A DNA stretch of 64,000 bases from Oenanthe sinensis (Eukaryota; Streptophyta; Magnoliopsida; Apiales; Apiaceae): assembly GCA_028671895.1 (NCBI GenBank), contig CM053810.1:29057501-29121500 (forward strand), written 5' to 3'. A program made the translations under genes and the position numbers. Within the stretch, counting starts at the first letter, position 1; each line of letters starts with the position of its first letter. The notes beneath the pieces are model-generated. The model was given only the letters and a program-made list of their open reading frames with translations, had not been told where the DNA came from and searched no databases. Below, piece after piece: positions 36,801 to 47,106 of the stretch.

Positions 36801-37250
36801 TTTGCAGGATGCAAGATTGACAGGAAAAGCACAAGTGGCAGTTGTCAATTTTTAGGTGGAAGACTTGTGTCATGGCAAAGCAAGAAACAGAAATCGATTT
36901 CAACATCAACAGCAGAGGCTGAATATATTGCTGCTGGAAGCTGCTGTGCACAGATCTTATGGATGAGAAATCAATTGCTAGACTATGGTTTGAAATTTTC
37001 AAATATTCCTATTTATTGTGATAACCAAAGTGCTATTGCAATGACAGGAAATCCAGTTCAACATTCTCTAACAAAGCACATCAGTATCAGATATCACTTC
37101 ATAAGGGAACATGTGGAGGAAGGCACAATTGAATTACATTTTGTTCCTACAGATCAACAATTAGCATATATATTCACCAAGCCTTTGCCTGAAGCAACAT
37201 TTAACAGACTGGTTTCTGAATTAGGGATGGTGACAAGTGGCTCAACTTAG
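33831..37250 (+). CDS. RE4 pol: protease, integrase, reverse transcriptase, RNase H
   Basis: Uninterrupted for about 1,139 codons. The protease has VIDSGCSAHMTG near the N-terminus. Pre-integrase has HKKLCHLNFGN ... CDSCQKAKQRK. The integrase core has LDLFGP, VDDFTRFTWV, RSDNGTEFK and PQQNGVVERKNRT. The RT has YQMDVKSAFLNGELEEEVYV and YVDDIIFG (about residue 825). RNase H has GYSDADFAGC, AEAEYIAAGSC and YCDNQSAIA. A long linker between integrase and RT (about residues 465-580) is packed with Asn-Ser-Asp/Glu words. Relative to gag it lies in another frame, with a TGA just before it, and no clear ATG starts it. Its TAG stop is followed by CAA. Confidence 0.94.
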   Translation: MQGNRKNILVIDSGCSAHMTGNKSLLSEFEEKADPSVSYGDGNIGRTLGYGNIVIGNVIIEKVALVEGLKHNLLSVSQMTDRGFSVEFHGTHCEVKSKKNGKVVIIGHRHNNLFEASLDVNSNGPLTCLLGKASPMESWNWHKKLCHLNFGNINELVKKDLVRGLPKVQFHPDGLCDSCQKAKQRKTSFKSKTENSIDQPFHLLYLDLFGPVNIMSIGKKKYTLVIVDDFTRFTWVYFLHKKDETAETIIDHIAMIENGSTHKVKNLRSDNGTEFKNSTMEEFCSTKGITQQFSAPGTPQQNGVVERKNRTLIEAARTMLEGAKLPTYFWAEAVNTACITQNCSLINKHGMTPYESLKGRKPNVKYFHIFGCKCFILKTHPEQLKKFELKADEGIFIGYATTSKTSSRAFKVFNLRTMTVMESINVSFDEGKIDGLHDKDAQETLRFENELQKINSNEINTDQPNPGEANSYSLNSDSEMIEIEIEETAHVEGEQHQSNTDIGDSTIEISESDQTLNNTNSETLNSDHSNSETTNTDTSISDNSNSEYINSETSNTDGNTSSGGGSSFTEGSFYEGTDHGGASSSRNFPHPRKWTKDHTPDLIIGDLESGIKTRKTTQNEWLFHSFLSQTEPKKVEDALKDADWITAMQEELNEFERNEVWTLVPRPKNRSIVGTKWVFRNKTDSDGIITRNKARLVAKGYSQQEGIDYDETYAPVARLEAIRIFLVYAAHKKFKVYQMDVKSAFLNGELEEEVYVEQPPGFVNTKYPSHVYRLDKALYGLKQAPRAWYETLALFLLENGFTRGTIDKTLFYRTQGKDLLLVQIYVDDIIFGSTNEKLCERFSKLMQSRYQMSMMGELSYFLGLQVKQTEEGIFINQSKYTKNLLTKFQMQDSASATTPMATATKLDQDTEEPVNITAYRGMIGSLLYLTASRPDIMFATCLCARFQANPRAPHLIAVKRIFRYLKSTANLGLWYPRESDFKLIGYSDADFAGCKIDRKSTSGSCQFLGGRLVSWQSKKQKSISTSTAEAEYIAAGSCCAQILWMRNQLLDYGLKFSNIPIYCDNQSAIAMTGNPVQHSLTKHISIRYHFIREHVEEGTIELHFVPTDQQLAYIFTKPLPEATFNRLVSELGMVTSGST

Positions 37251-37273
37251 CAAGTTTCAGACACTCAGAGTAT

Positions 37274-39802
37274 ATGTCAGAGTATGGGGAATACAAACAG
37301 CAAAGAAGGATATTCTCTGACATTAAGAGAATTGATGACAAGAAGAAGAGTCTACCTGCCATGACATATCAACAGGTAATTCAGGTAAAACTCTCCACCT
37401 ACAAACCTTCTATCTACAATTCTTCATTTTTTTTTGGTGAAATGGTGCAGGAACAAGTTTTGGAGAATCCCCCTGCACCTACCCAAGTAGCCAAATCACC
37501 TTCCACTAAACAATCTAAGAAATCACTATCTAGAAAACCAACCTCTGGTGTCTCTCAAAAGGCACCAGTTGCAAAAAGAAGGAGATTGGTACAAACTAGG
37601 CTTATAGATGAGCAAAGTGATGAGAAGCTCAACCCTCTAGAGAGACAGGTTATTGAAGGACTTTCTTTGTTAAAGGAAAGTAATGATGCACCTGAATCTA
37701 ACTTTCAAGCCAAGTTTGTAGACTCTCAAAAGGCTACAGACTCTGAAAAACCTAGGGAAGCACCTCAGGATTCTCATATTGAGTCTCCTGAGAAATTTTT
37801 TGCTAAGAAGTACAGAAGGTTAAGGAAGACTTATTCTGCACACACACACAAGCCTGTTATTATTACTAACCCTGTTTTGCAGAAAACAGATGCTCCCAAA
37901 GCTCCTGCAGAGCCAGACTCTGAAATCAAGAAAACACCTGAACCAGAGTCTAATGTTGAGTCAGAGTCTAGACTGCCTTTAGACTCTGATCATGACACAT
38001 TTCGGGAAGGAATGCCATTGGATGCAGCCTCAAGTCTAATTGATGAGATCATTATTCCAAGTGATGAGGTACTGCTATTCCTATATCCTTTGGTGGAATC
38101 AGTTGAAGATCCAGGGAAATATCAGACTAAATCTCAAGTCTTGGATTTTCTTACAACCTATGAAGCCCTAAGGAAGAGAATGGAACAGGAGCTACAAATG
38201 TCTGCACAGGATGTGGTCAAAAATCTATACGGCTACCTATTCAACTCTTCATTACAAGTACAAGCAGCTGGGCTCATAGAAGGCAAGACAAATGAAGTTC
38301 TCAAAGCACTAGGTGTTCCAGACTCTGAACAGCAAATTTCAAAGAAGCCTAAAAGGCTTAAGGTCCACATAAGGAGGGAATCAGAGTATGTTGCCGAGTT
38401 GGAAACTGAGATTGAGCAACCAGTTTTTGACTATGAAGCAATTTGGGATAATGAAATTACCTACAGGACAGCCATTTAATGGATTTCTCATGTTCAACCT
38501 CTGTCAAGACAGGTGGTTGACTTTCTAGTCCACATTGTAGGAAAGGTGGCCAACGAATACATCTATACAACCTATGAAGGTAGATTGGATCAACTCAAGG
38601 GCTCATATTATTAGAAGATTCCCCTGCAGGACTCCTTTAACATGACTCTTTCCCAGGCCATTAATGTCATCCATGCAAGGACTTTTGTAAATAAACACTT
38701 GGATGCATTGACTATGGAAGAACCACAGGAGGTAGCAGGTAGTGCAAGGTAGTTGGAGGATGGGACTAGTGCACTAGTGGTGACTAGTGATAAAGATGCT
38801 CAGTCTGCCTCACCCACACAAGAACCACCTAGTCAGAGGTTGGGTGATAGTGGGGCAGGGGAGTATGCTGTTAGGCCCTCCTTGACAACTCACCAAAAAG
38901 CTGATGAGAACCCCAATGATATGGGAGGACAAACTCTGATTGATGCTCATGAAGAAATTTCCAAATCTATTCTATCAGAGTCTATCCACCTTGAGGGGGA
39001 GTCTCATGCACAAACAGTCCAAGATGGCAACACTCAGACTCTGGCTTCTAATGAAGTCATACTGAAGCTGTCAGAGCCTAGAGTAGACCCTGACACTGGA
39101 ATACTGGAGCCAACAGACTCTGAAAAGAGAGAAGATGATTGTAAGGGTTCAGACTCTGTTGCTGCTCACCCCTTGGTGGAAACCCCTAGCCTTCAGACAT
39201 TTGAAGGGGTTCCCCTCCATCAAGGAGGTTCAGGTATTGTAGCACATAATTCTTCTCTCAACCCCTCTTCTGTAGGATTTTTGAGTGCACCTTCCAAATT
39301 GAGTGAAAAATAATAATAATAATAATTGAGAGGCTGGCACTGGTCCAGGCAAAAGGAGAGGTAGATACGACTGTAGAGAAGCCTGAGTGAGAATGAGAGA
39401 GTGGGTGCCCAACCCCACTGTGAGGATGAGAGATTAAGGTATCCTGAACCTAGCTTTACTTATTGGGATCAAGATTTTCCACAGAGTTGGTCCAATGAGT
39501 TGGAGCAGGGGATGGATGAAAATTCATTTTTGTTGTTTGACAGAATTCACTCCCTTCACTTATTCACAGAAGTAGCTTTCAAGGATGCTATTGCTGATAT
39601 TACTACCACTCAAGCTTCTCTCCAAACAACAGTCTCTGACTTAACCACAAAAGTTGATTCAGTAGTTGCAGCACAGTTCACTTTCTCCACAGTCTTAGCA
39701 CAGATTCTTTTGGTTGTCACAGGTGGTGATGATGTCAAAAAGGGGGAGAAGAAAAGTGATTCAAGAAAGGTGATTCCTCCAGGAGAAACAAATAAGAAAT
39801 GA
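37274..39802 (+). pseudogene. RE4 post-pol extra ORF, interrupted
   Basis: The ATG at 37274, 24 bases after the pol stop, starts a 401-codon frame; a second in-frame ATG at 37442 is possible. In-frame stops TAA 38477, TAG 38612 and TAG 38750 interrupt, but the frame stays open to 39310. There a (TAA)n run and a scrambled stretch precede the last open piece (39401-39802). The protein is Lys/Ser/Glu-rich with basic patches (KRRRLVQTR). A helical middle follows, then an acidic linker and a coiled-coil-like C-terminus before the GDDVKKGEKK tail. No signal peptide or membrane segment is visible. It occupies the place of the SIRE1 envelope-like ORF; function unknown. Confidence 0.75.
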
Positions 39803-39890
39803 TTATTTTATACTGTTCTAGATTAATTATTTCATTTTTTAGTTTTGACATCATCAAATCTTGATTTATGCTTCATTGTTTATAAAGCAT

Positions 39891-39904
39891 AAATAGGGGG
39901 AGAT
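39891..39904 (+). other. RE4 polypurine tract
   Basis: AAATAGGGGGAGAT directly before the 3' LTR. Confidence 0.85.
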
Positions 39905-40925
39905 TGTTAGGAATATAATAATTTGATGATGTACAAAATACTAGAACAGGATTTAGCATAGTCTATCTGCAAGAATCAATCAACGGATATCTATCTGCAA
40001 GAAGCAATCGACTGATAAATATCGATCGATAAGTCATCAACTGATAATAAGCCATCGACTGATAAAGCCAATCGAGAAGTCATCGATCGAGAACTCAAGT
40101 CATCAACTGATATTTATCAATCGAGAACTCAAGTCATCAACTGATATTTATCAATCGAGAACTCGACAACATATATTTCCTGATCGAGAACTAATCAACG
40201 GATATATAGTCATCAACGGATATTTATTGATCGAGAAGTCATCAACGGATATTTACCAATCGAGAAGTCTCACAAGTACTCGATTGATTAGCTCACAGCC
40301 TGACTTCTCGAAGCTTAAAGGAGATGAGTATTCGGTTGATTCAAAACAGCTAGTTTAAAGGAAAGTCTTCGAAGATCAAAACAAATTTATTGCAGATATG
40401 CTATGGGAAGGAAAGGGAAAATTAAGGAAGCTGTCGGTCAGAGTTTACTCTATCAGAGAATACTCGATCAGAGTTTACTCTAACAGAGAATACTCGATCA
40501 GAGTTTACTCTAACAGAGAATGCTCTATCAGAGATTATCAACCGACAGAGTTTATCAGAAAAGGAAACAGACAAATCAGAGTCTGATTTGGATAGTAAGA
40601 AGGAATTCAAGTGCAAGTCTAATTACCTTATTAAATCTATTCTTATCATAATCTGTTTTGTAATTGTATTTGTAGCTGTGTCTATATAAACACAGAGATA
40701 GGTTATAATTCAATGTCGAATTATATCGAATTAAGAATTTATATAAAAGCAATATCTTGTAACCTAGCAGCTCTTAAGAACTTTATATCTTGAGAGAGTT
40801 TTGTATTCAAGTTCATTATTAATACAAAACAGTATTCCATTCAACATACTTGTGTTCATAATCGATTTACAGGCACTATTACATTCAACCCCCCTTCTGT
40901 AATAGATTGATTATTCTGGGAAACA
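39905..40925 (+). repeat. RE4 3' LTR
   Basis: 1,021 bases. It matches the 5' LTR except for an extra 34-base unit near 40115, one inserted base near 40567 and about four substitutions. It lies in the same orientation as AFB2, immediately upstream of that gene. Confidence 0.95.
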
Positions 40926-40930
40926 TACAA
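40926..40930. repeat. RE4 target site duplication, right copy (TACAA)
   Basis: Identical to 30521-30525. Confidence 0.95.
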
Positions 40931-41798
40931 AAAATTATTAAAATTAAAATATAAATCTATATTATATTATTATAACCAAATTAGAGAATATTTTTTTTAA
41001 AACACTGAGGTGAACCATAAAAAAGATGATGACCGTCCAATTTTAGGTGAATCATAGAAACGATCATAACCATTCAATTTTAATAAAATCTAAAATATTA
41101 ATTTCCTAATTAAAATATATCTCACATTAATTTCAAAACTAAAATATATCACATTAATCTCCTAACTAAAATATATCTTTATACAAAATACAGAAACATT
41201 ATCTTATTAAAATATAAATATAAATAAATTATATAAAAATATATACATATAATATAAAATAAAGTTTAAACTATTATTATATAAATAAAAATAAATTTAA
41301 ATCATAAAAAAGATATATTAAAAAACTAAAAAATTTAATAAATTATAAAATAAAAGAAGCCGTGCGATCAGGTTGTTAAAAACCGAACGGCATCTCTTAT
41401 CCTCCCCGCAGAAAAACAGAAAATTTGTGTTTTTAGCTTTTAGTTTAGTTGTAGACTTGTAGTAGGACAGCAATAATATACATCTATATACATAGATGAA
41501 TACCTAAAAATACATACATACATGCATACATATCAAAAGAGTGATGTAGAGAGATACAAGATGAAAAAGATTTGATTTTTTTCCCATCTTCTACGCAGAT
41601 CTCTCTTCGTAACAGGTAACCCAATCATTTCTTGTTAATTTATTAAAAATATTTACATGTTTTTTAATATTTTTATTTGTTCTTTAACCGAATATATTTT
41701 GATTTGTTCCAGATCTGCTTTTAATCGGTTAGATCCGAGTCAATTTTTCTGTGTCTATACATGTATGTATTTGATAATTGATGTGTTTGTATAACGTG
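40931..41798 (+). promoter_or_regulatory. AFB2 upstream region and 5' leader
   Basis: This is all the sequence left between the RE4 LTR and the AFB2 start codon. The distal part is AT-rich, with an imperfect direct repeat near 41008-41080. From about 41390 the base composition becomes more mixed and a leader-like pyrimidine-rich stretch appears (CCATCTTCTACGCAGATCTC). No TATA box can be chosen with confidence; TATATACA near 41484 is a candidate. Confidence 0.5.
41616..41712 (+). other. Putative intron in the AFB2 5' untranslated region
   Basis: Donor AACAG|GTAACC and acceptor TTTGTTCCAG|ATCTGC enclose a T-rich 97-base stretch between a leader-like segment and the start codon. Inferred only from splice motifs. 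Confidence 0.45.
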
Positions 41799-44277
41799 AT
41801 GAATTACTTCCCGGAGGAAGTGCTGGAGCTTGTATTTAATCTGTTGACAACACACGCGGACCGAAACGCCGTGTCTTTGGTGTGTAAATTTTGGTATGGT
41901 GTTGAGAGGTTTAGTAGGGAGAGGGTTTTTATTGGGAATTGTTATGCGATTAGTCCTGAGAGGATGATTAGGAGGTTTCCGAGAGTTAGGTCACTTACGT
42001 TGAAAGGGAAGCCGCATTTTGCTGATTTTAATTTGGTTCCGAATGATTGGGGTGGGTTTGTTTTTCCGTGGATTGAGGCTATGGTTAAAAGTGGGGTTAA
42101 TTTGGAGGAGTTGAACTTGAAAAGGATGGTTGTTTCGGATGATAGTCTTGAGCTTCTTGCTCGGTCTTTTGCGAATTTTAAGTCTTTGGTTTTGGTTAGC
42201 TGTGAAGGTTTCTCCACGGATGGTCTTGCAGCCATCGCGGCCAATTGCAGGTAGTGTGTTATGTGTTGTTGCTTTATGCCTTTGCTTTGTTCTTTGGATA
42301 TATCTATTTACCGACTTGTATGATTGTGGCATCGATGTTTTTAAAATTTATGTCTTTGGGTACGAAATGCTTGTTTGTCTATGTATACTTTTTGATATAA
42401 TGTTGGTTCAAGTATTATATTTGGAAGCCTCTTTAATAGCTGCCACTCTGTCAGTTTTAGGCTCAGCTATGAATTGTGAAGCACGAGAATGCTAAGATTT
42501 GAGGGGTTTATTTATAAAAAAGTTGTCATCCATCATCTAGGTAGCAACATGTATAGTTAGGCTATTTTGTTTATAACTGTGCTGTTCAAGTTCAAAAACA
42601 ATATGCCTGTTTGCTCGTATGTTTTCTTATTCTGGTGATGAAACTGATTTATTTACTCAGCACACAAATGTCTGTGCTGTCAACTTATAGTTATATGTTT
42701 TATGAAAACATCCTAATGTTTTACTTTCTTATAGATGTTTTACCTGATTAATTACATCACGCGTCTCTGGGAGATGCTATATAGAGTCCATTCACTAGAA
42801 GTTATAATCACTTACCATATTCTTGGCATATCGCTTGTTGCAAGTTACAACTCTAATGTTCTGGTTAAATATGTTATTTTTTGACACCAAGAATTTCTCT
42901 GCTATTCATCGCATCTATATTTCTCGATCCAGGCATCTGAGGGAGCTAGATTTGCAAGAAAATGAAGTTCAAGATCATAAAGGGCAGTGGCTTAGCTGCT
43001 TTCCTGAGAGCTGCACATCTCTAGTCTCGTTAAATTTTGCATGCCTGAGGGGAGAAATTAATCTCTCCGCTCTTGAGAGACTGGTAGAAAGGTGCAGAAA
43101 TCTTAGTAGTCTCAAGTTAAACCATGCAGTTCCTGCTGATGCTCTTCAGAAGATTTTGGTCCAAGCACCTCAATTGCAGGAATTGGGTGTAGGTTCTTAT
43201 GTCCATGATCCAGATTCAGAGACATGCAAAAAGCTGAGGAACACTATCAAAAATTGTACATCAATTAGGAGTTTGTCAGGATTCCTTGAGGTCGCTCCTC
43301 GCTGCCTGCCTACTGTGTACCCTGTTTGCGTGAATTTGACCTCTTTGAACTTGAGTTATGCAACTGGGATATACAATAAAGATCTTATAAAGATAATCCG
43401 ACATTGCCTGAAACTTCAGCGCCTCTGGGTTCGAGTTCTCCTTTTTATAATATCAGCATCAATTTATTAATGTTTCAATTAGATGACATTTTATTTTTTT
43501 CAACAGATATTGGATTATATTGGAGATAAAGGATTAGGTGTTGTAGCTTCTAGTTGCAAAGAACTGCAGGAATTGCGAGTCTTCCCATCTGATCTCCATG
43601 GTGCTGGTAATACTGCTGTAACAGAAGAGGGATTGGTGTCGATATCAGTTGGTTGCCGCAAACTAAATTCTTTGCTTTATTTCTGCCAGCAAATGACAAA
43701 TGCTGCACTCATAACTGTTGCTAAAAACTGTCCAAATTTTATTAGATTTAGACTGTGCACACTTAATCCAACTATACCAGATCCCGTGACCATGCAGCCA
43801 CTGGATGAAGGTTTTGGTGCAATTGTGCAGTCATCCAAGGGTCTTAAGCGGTTGTCACTCTCTGGCCTCCTAACAGACAAGGTTTTCCTCTATATAGGAA
43901 TGTATGCAGAGCAGCTGGAAATGCTGTCAGTTGCGTTTGCTGGGGGCAGTGATAAGGGAATGGTGTATGTGTTAAATGGATGCAAGAAGCTGAAAAAGCT
44001 AGAGATCCGGGATAGCCCATTTGGAGATATGGCACTCTTAGCAGACATGGGGAAGTATGAGACAATGCGATCCCTTTGGATGTCTTCCTGCGAAGTAACT
44101 CTTGAGGCCTGCAAGACGCTGGCCAAGAAGATGCCCACCCTAAACGTGGAAATCATTAATGGAAATGAGCAGATGCATGCAAATTCAGATGATAATCAGA
44201 AGGCAGAAAAGATGTACCTGTACCGGACATTGGTTGGGGCCCGTAGTGATGCACCAGAATTTGTGTGGACATTATAG
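41799..44277 (+). CDS. AFB2: AFB2-type auxin receptor F-box protein (TIR1/AFB family)
   Basis: Three exons (41799-42250, 42933-43428, 43507-44277) with GT...AG introns give 572 residues, the usual length for AFB2/AFB3. The ATG at 41799 matches the family start (MNYFPEEVLELVF). An N-terminal F-box (about residues 1-45) is followed by leucine-rich repeats. Known pocket and inositol-phosphate contacts are recognisable: LKGKPHFADF, LKRMVVSD, FIRFRLCTLNP, LKRLSLSGLL and ETMRSLWMSSCEVT. The C-terminus reads DAPEFVWTL, as in AFB2. In the nucleus the protein forms an SCF ubiquitin ligase and binds auxin together with Aux/IAA repressors, sending them for degradation. No disabling change is seen. TIR1/AFB genes are controlled by miR393 and the site is present. 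AFB3 cannot be fully excluded. Confidence 0.96.
44059..44080 (+). promoter_or_regulatory. miR393 target site in AFB2
   Basis: The last 18 bases (CAATGCGATCCCTTTGGA) are perfectly complementary to the 5' part of miR393. The only mismatches, three of them, face the microRNA 3' end. This is the conserved TIR1/AFB cleavage site, coding for the MRSLW region. Confidence 0.9.
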
Positions 44278-45102
44278 ATTTGTGTCCACTGTAAATTTGT
44301 ATATGTCCTGACCAATATCGGGATCTTAGTGTAGCATGTGTACCTTGTTATTTGCTTAAGTGGACCAATTTGTGTACTTCAACCTCTGTGATGAACTGAT
44401 TATCCAATTATTAGGTTTACTCTTGTTTTTGTTTAAATGCGCTGTATCAAGCTGGTGCTGGTGTTCTAGAAGTCGGGAATTAAATCAACTTGGTGAAATA
44501 ACTGTATGTATGAGTTTTTCATTACGAGTCCTTGTCTTTTTTAAAGAAAAATAAATTTTTTCGCAAATTAATCTGATACAACTTATAAATAAAATCTTTA
44601 TATATTTTATTGTTAAGAAAAATTATAAAATAAAAATACGTACTTTTTCCAAATATAATAATATAAGTTTTCGTATGTATTAATACATAGTCTAATACTA
44701 CGTATTAATACTCAAAAATATGAATTTATTAGGCATAAATTTTTTGGGTTAAAAAAGTGCTAGAAATTTGGCAATTACAATATTAGCATGCATTACTTTC
44801 TTGGTAGTTCGGACATATTTGTTTCCATTATCATGATTTATATTCTTTTACATGACATACATGAATTTTGTGAGTACATTCGTTATATACTCTCAGACAC
44901 GACTATTTTATATAATTAAGAGGTGATTCAACATTCTACTTTTTGCTTCAGAAACTGTCCAGAAATACAGGATACGAATTTTACAATTGAAATTCAACTT
45001 ATTTTATGATATTACTTATATTTCCTTAGAGAGTATTAAAACTTTGATATATTAGGATTTTATAGATTATAGAAATTATTAGACAAGAACAACAAAACAA
45101 AA
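44278..45102. other. AFB2 3' flank and AT-rich intergenic sequence
   Basis: The first 250 bases or so are probably the AFB2 3' untranslated region. The rest is AT-rich without a recognisable gene. Confidence 0.5.
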
Positions 45103-45184
45103 TACTACTCCCTCGATCACAAATTAGTAGTCACTTTTGGTTAAAAAAAATTTCCCATAATATATGTCAACTATCCTAGTTCTT
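45103..45184 (+). repeat. Stowaway/mariner-like MITE end, truncated
   Basis: TACTACTCCCTCGATCACA followed by AATTAGTAGTCACTTTT resembles the terminal repeat of Stowaway-type MITEs (CTCCCTC...). No partner end was seen nearby. The RE5 LTR starts right after it. Confidence 0.4.
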
Positions 45185-46330
45185 GTTGATACAAAAAATA
45201 TATTTAATCTGTATCCGATGACTCAGCCCATTTATTTGTACCCCAAAATCTTATCAACTATTAAAAATATATTGAGCCCGAAGGTTGGATCAAAATAAAT
45301 AAAAGGAGGCCCTGTAAATACTGAGCCCGATCCAATTATTGAAGAGGGCAATGCTTGTGGCGGTGGAAAAATACTATGAAACCAGAAACCTAATTTTAGA
45401 AGGATCTGCATACTAGAAATACTTTCCATTCGAGAATTACTTGCATCCAAAGAAACAAGCTATGAGCTGGGTCAGATTTTAAGAAAAATACGATTCTAAA
45501 TCGAATAGAATTACGTGGACTTGATCCCTATAAATAGGGTACGTAGGCACCTTGAGAGGGATCCGAAAATCATTATTGATTACAATACTCTCAATAGCAG
45601 TCCCAAAAATCCCAAAACCCTTGTTCTTAATATATATACCTTTTTTTTCTTATAATTTATATCCGAATACCCGATAATAAATTTAATATTGAAACTTGTA
45701 CCAGACAAAAATTGGCTTCAACATTTGGCGTCATCTGTGGGAATCGTGTATAGAATAGAGAAGATTCATAAATCCCCATTAAAGCTTCGAAAACTACTTC
45801 AAGAATTCATATTTTCAGGAAAACAACCTTCGTCCACACCATTAGAAAGAAATCACCAATGGTTCGTCAAACCTTTGGCCAAACTCCTCATCGCAACTAT
45901 AACTCATTCACTAGCGTCACCATCGGAGAAACCTCTCATCATGGAAAATTCGCCATTACCCGCACCGTCATCGACAACAATGGCCACAAAGTCCATCTGG
46001 GCAAAATTTCTTATGAGAGTCATCGTTCTCAAGGTGAATAACAACCTCCTGTTAAGGATCAAAGAAATATCATCAAAGAGATAAGGGACAAATCAAACAC
46101 TTAAAAGAGAAGTAAAAACAAAATCGTAAAAGATAAACTCTTGGGACAAGAATTCAATCGTAGGTCATTCGATGCAGAGCGAGAGGGATTAGACGTAAGA
46201 AAACCAATCACCAAGGAGAAAAAAATCTAGGTCAAGGATCAACATCATCATAAATCACCCGACGGACCACCTGGATGATCATCACTCATCGGAGGCAATC
46301 CGCCCAAAGATAATTATTACTGACATCATC
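45185..46330 (+). mobile_element. RE5: remnant LTR element (Tat/Athila-like or non-autonomous)
   Basis: A possible LTR (45185-45723, TGTTGATAC ... TTCAACA) contains CCCTATAAATAGGG, a good TATA box. Two bases later comes TGGCGTCATCTGTGGGAA (45726-45743), close to the TGGCGCCGTCTGTGGGAA leader motif common in Tat-like plant gypsy and non-autonomous elements. The following 600 bases have no intact domain; only short ORFs and AC-rich sequence remain. No second LTR is present, so the outer limits are uncertain. Confidence 0.45.
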
Positions 46331-46437
46331 GTCATCAGATAAGTTTAAATAAAATAATATTGATGATCCAATAATCTATTTATCTTACCAAGATATTTAT
46401 TTGATTATTTATTATGATTTTCTTTTTCTTAAGAATG

Positions 46438-47106
46438 TGTTAGGTCCTAAATCATCATAGAAGGGGGGGTTGAATATGATGTTGGTAGATTTTCGTTTAA
46501 TTGCGGATTAAGTGTTTGTGTTCTTGAGATATAAAAATGGTAGTAAATGAAACACAACGATTCGGGAAAATAAAGATATATTATTAAATCCCTGAGGTGC
46601 TACACTTCTAATCAAAATATTAGCTTCTATGGGTTCAATCAATATTACAAGAAGAATGCGGTTGATTGTGTTTAATGTAAGGCTTTAATGGAGCTTCCTG
46701 TCTGTTTGTCTTGAATGTAGAAGATGAATGAATACTACTGTCCATATTGATTTCACCCATCTATATTCTGTAGACTTTTGACAATCAAAATGAATTGATT
46801 TTCCAACAATTGCTCAAGTCCTTTGTTGCGCCTTTTAGAGTGTGGACAGTGTGTAGGCGCCACTAAGTTATTTTGTTGCGTCTTTAGCATTTGTTGCGCC
46901 TTTAACATTTATTACGCCACTAAGTTGTTTTGTTGCGCCTGCACACTGAGTTCACAGTGTAGGTGCCACAAACCACTTGAGATACTTTGCTAGGTGTTTT
47001 CCTTGCGCTTATATTCCACAATTCTTGTGTAGGCGCCACTTATTTTCCCTCGACTTTTTATTGTGCCTTGTACTTGGTTTGTTGCGCCTACACTCTAGTT
47101 GCAGTG
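46438..47106 (-). repeat. RE6 3' LTR, low-coordinate half
   Basis: Starts TGTTAGGTCC on the plus strand, with GAAGGGGGGGTTGAAT nearby as in the other SIRE-like LTRs. From about 46820 it contains repeated TTGTTGCGCC and GTAGGCGCCAC words (roughly a dozen, some mutated). RE7 cuts it at 47107. Confidence 0.8.
47102..47106. repeat. RE7 target site duplication, left copy (CAGTG)
   Basis: CAGTG precedes RE7 and recurs at 56096-56100. Confidence 0.95.

Larger units (their letters stand above)
30526..40925 (+). mobile_element. RE4: complete, young SIRE-like Ty1-copia retrotransposon
   Basis: 10.4 kb with near-identical LTRs (TGTTAGGAAT ... GGGAAACA), initiator tRNA-Met primer site, gag, intact pol, a post-pol extra ORF, a purine tract and a perfect TACAA duplication. 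By eye the LTRs differ by about four substitutions, one single-base indel and one 34-base duplication, so the insertion is very recent. Gag and the extra ORF have in-frame stops, so autonomy is doubtful, but pol is uninterrupted. Confidence 0.97.

Noticed and set aside
45232..45450. 72-codon minus-strand ORF near RE5
   Set aside because: Lies in the putative LTR, no recognisable domain.
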